Shown one piece after another: positions 63,471 to 64,000 of a DNA stretch of 64,000 nucleotides. The notes beneath the pieces are model-generated. The model ran no database searches, was not told where the DNA came from, and was given only the letters and a program-made list of their open reading frames with translations. The DNA is taken from positions 66,968,241 through 67,032,240 of the forward strand of contig NC_083577.1 of the NCBI RefSeq assembly GCF_027579695.1, given 5' to 3'. The translations under genes and the position numbers were made by a program. Source of the DNA: Neoarius graeffei. Taxonomy: Eukaryota > Chordata > Actinopteri > Siluriformes > Ariidae. Within the stretch, counting starts at the first letter, position 1. Every line of letters begins with the position of its first letter.

Positions 63471-64000
63471 GTTAACAGAACACACACACTTAGAGTATCC
63501 TTATACATGTCATCTTGATAGAGTTACTTTTACAACTGTAAATAAATGTTATAATCATCCATTTCTCTATTAATTAGAAATGCCAGGTTTGCAAGCACAA
63601 TGACCAGTTTGCAAGGTTTTGTCTAGAGATAATGATTTTGACATGTAAGCTTGGTTTAATAATGGAATAAAAGAATAAATAATTACTTAAATTTGGCCAA
63701 AATTGAAGGTTGTTTACTGTAATTCTTCCTGTCAATTAATATTGTGACTTTTAGTATTTAAAAATAATTTAAATTATCTAAATTTATACACAGTTAAGTA
63801 TTAATATATACTAATTTATGGACCTTGTAATAAAGTGACTTGGACTGTTAATGTGTCAACATTGTTAATAATCTCAGAAAGTTAACAAATTTTAGGAATA
63901 GTAAATATGCTAGACAAAGACTCAGATTCCATTTTGTCATACAATTATTCAATCTATTTACCAAGCTGTGGCAGCGGGGGCGTGGTCAAGCGCCGGTCTG
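63471..64000. other. AT-rich stretch to window end, nothing recognised
   Basis: No gene was seen. The last 40 bases (GGCAGCGGGGGCGTGGTCAAG) look like the start of a GC-richer repeat cut by the window edge. Confidence 0.4.

Overview
This is a vertebrate, almost certainly teleost, genomic window. The host genes have short exons with GT/AG introns. The rest is dominated by Tc1/mariner transposons, hAT elements, tRNA-derived SINEs and LINEs of several clades, a mix typical of fish. The very high Tc1 load would suit a catfish or other otophysan, but that is a guess.

Five host genes can be assembled exon by exon. They are the 3' exons of a class B1 (secretin/glucagon-family) GPCR (+, 1548-7985), tmem37 (-, 9643-10224), dbi, the acyl-CoA-binding protein (-, 14998-24125), the C2orf76/UPF0538 homologue (+, 30158-48685) and steap3 (-, 51669-58551). 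As I remember human 2q14.2, the order and relative orientation match SCTR-TMEM37-DBI-C2orf76-STEAP3 exactly, so this is a conserved syntenic block. The assembled exons give an 87-aa DBI, a 125-aa C2orf76 and a 486-aa STEAP3, close to the sizes known for these families. There is no sign that the genes form one pathway. DBI binds acyl-CoA esters, STEAP3 is an endosomal metalloreductase, TMEM37 is a claudin-like membrane protein, and C2orf76 has no known function.

Layout. 1-8.9 kb: Tc1 remnant, the GPCR exons, and two THAP-domain DNA elements in its introns. 8.9-14.9 kb: a TA-flanked MITE, tmem37, a third THAP element and a SINE. 15-24.4 kb: dbi, with an L1-like LINE in its last intron that carries four levels of nested insertions. 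24.4-30 kb: a hAT element with a nested 113-bp MITE, a SINE split by a Harbinger-like element, and a Tc1 copy. 30-48.7 kb: C2orf76, whose 15.7-kb third intron holds I-type, L2-type and R4/Dong-type LINEs, a Tc1-in-Tc1-plus-SINE nest, and a ZBED-type hAT interrupted by another TIR element. 49-58.6 kb: MITEs, SINEs, a hAT-like MITE and steap3, whose introns hold more SINEs, an inverted duplicate and a Tc1 copy. 58.6-64 kb: two large Tc1 elements, one nearly intact, and a tRNA-SINE.

I found no LTR retroelement, retrovirus, Polinton, CRISPR array or operon-like system. The observations most worth a second look are: a GPCR that sits in the secretin-receptor slot but whose sequence looks glucagon-receptor-like; a 253-bp inverted copy of a SINE plus its unique flank, which looks like a 3' transduction; a ~0.95-kb inverted duplication around the 3' end of C2orf76; a 79-bp near-palindrome; and a 122-codon ORF of unknown kind in a TIR element.
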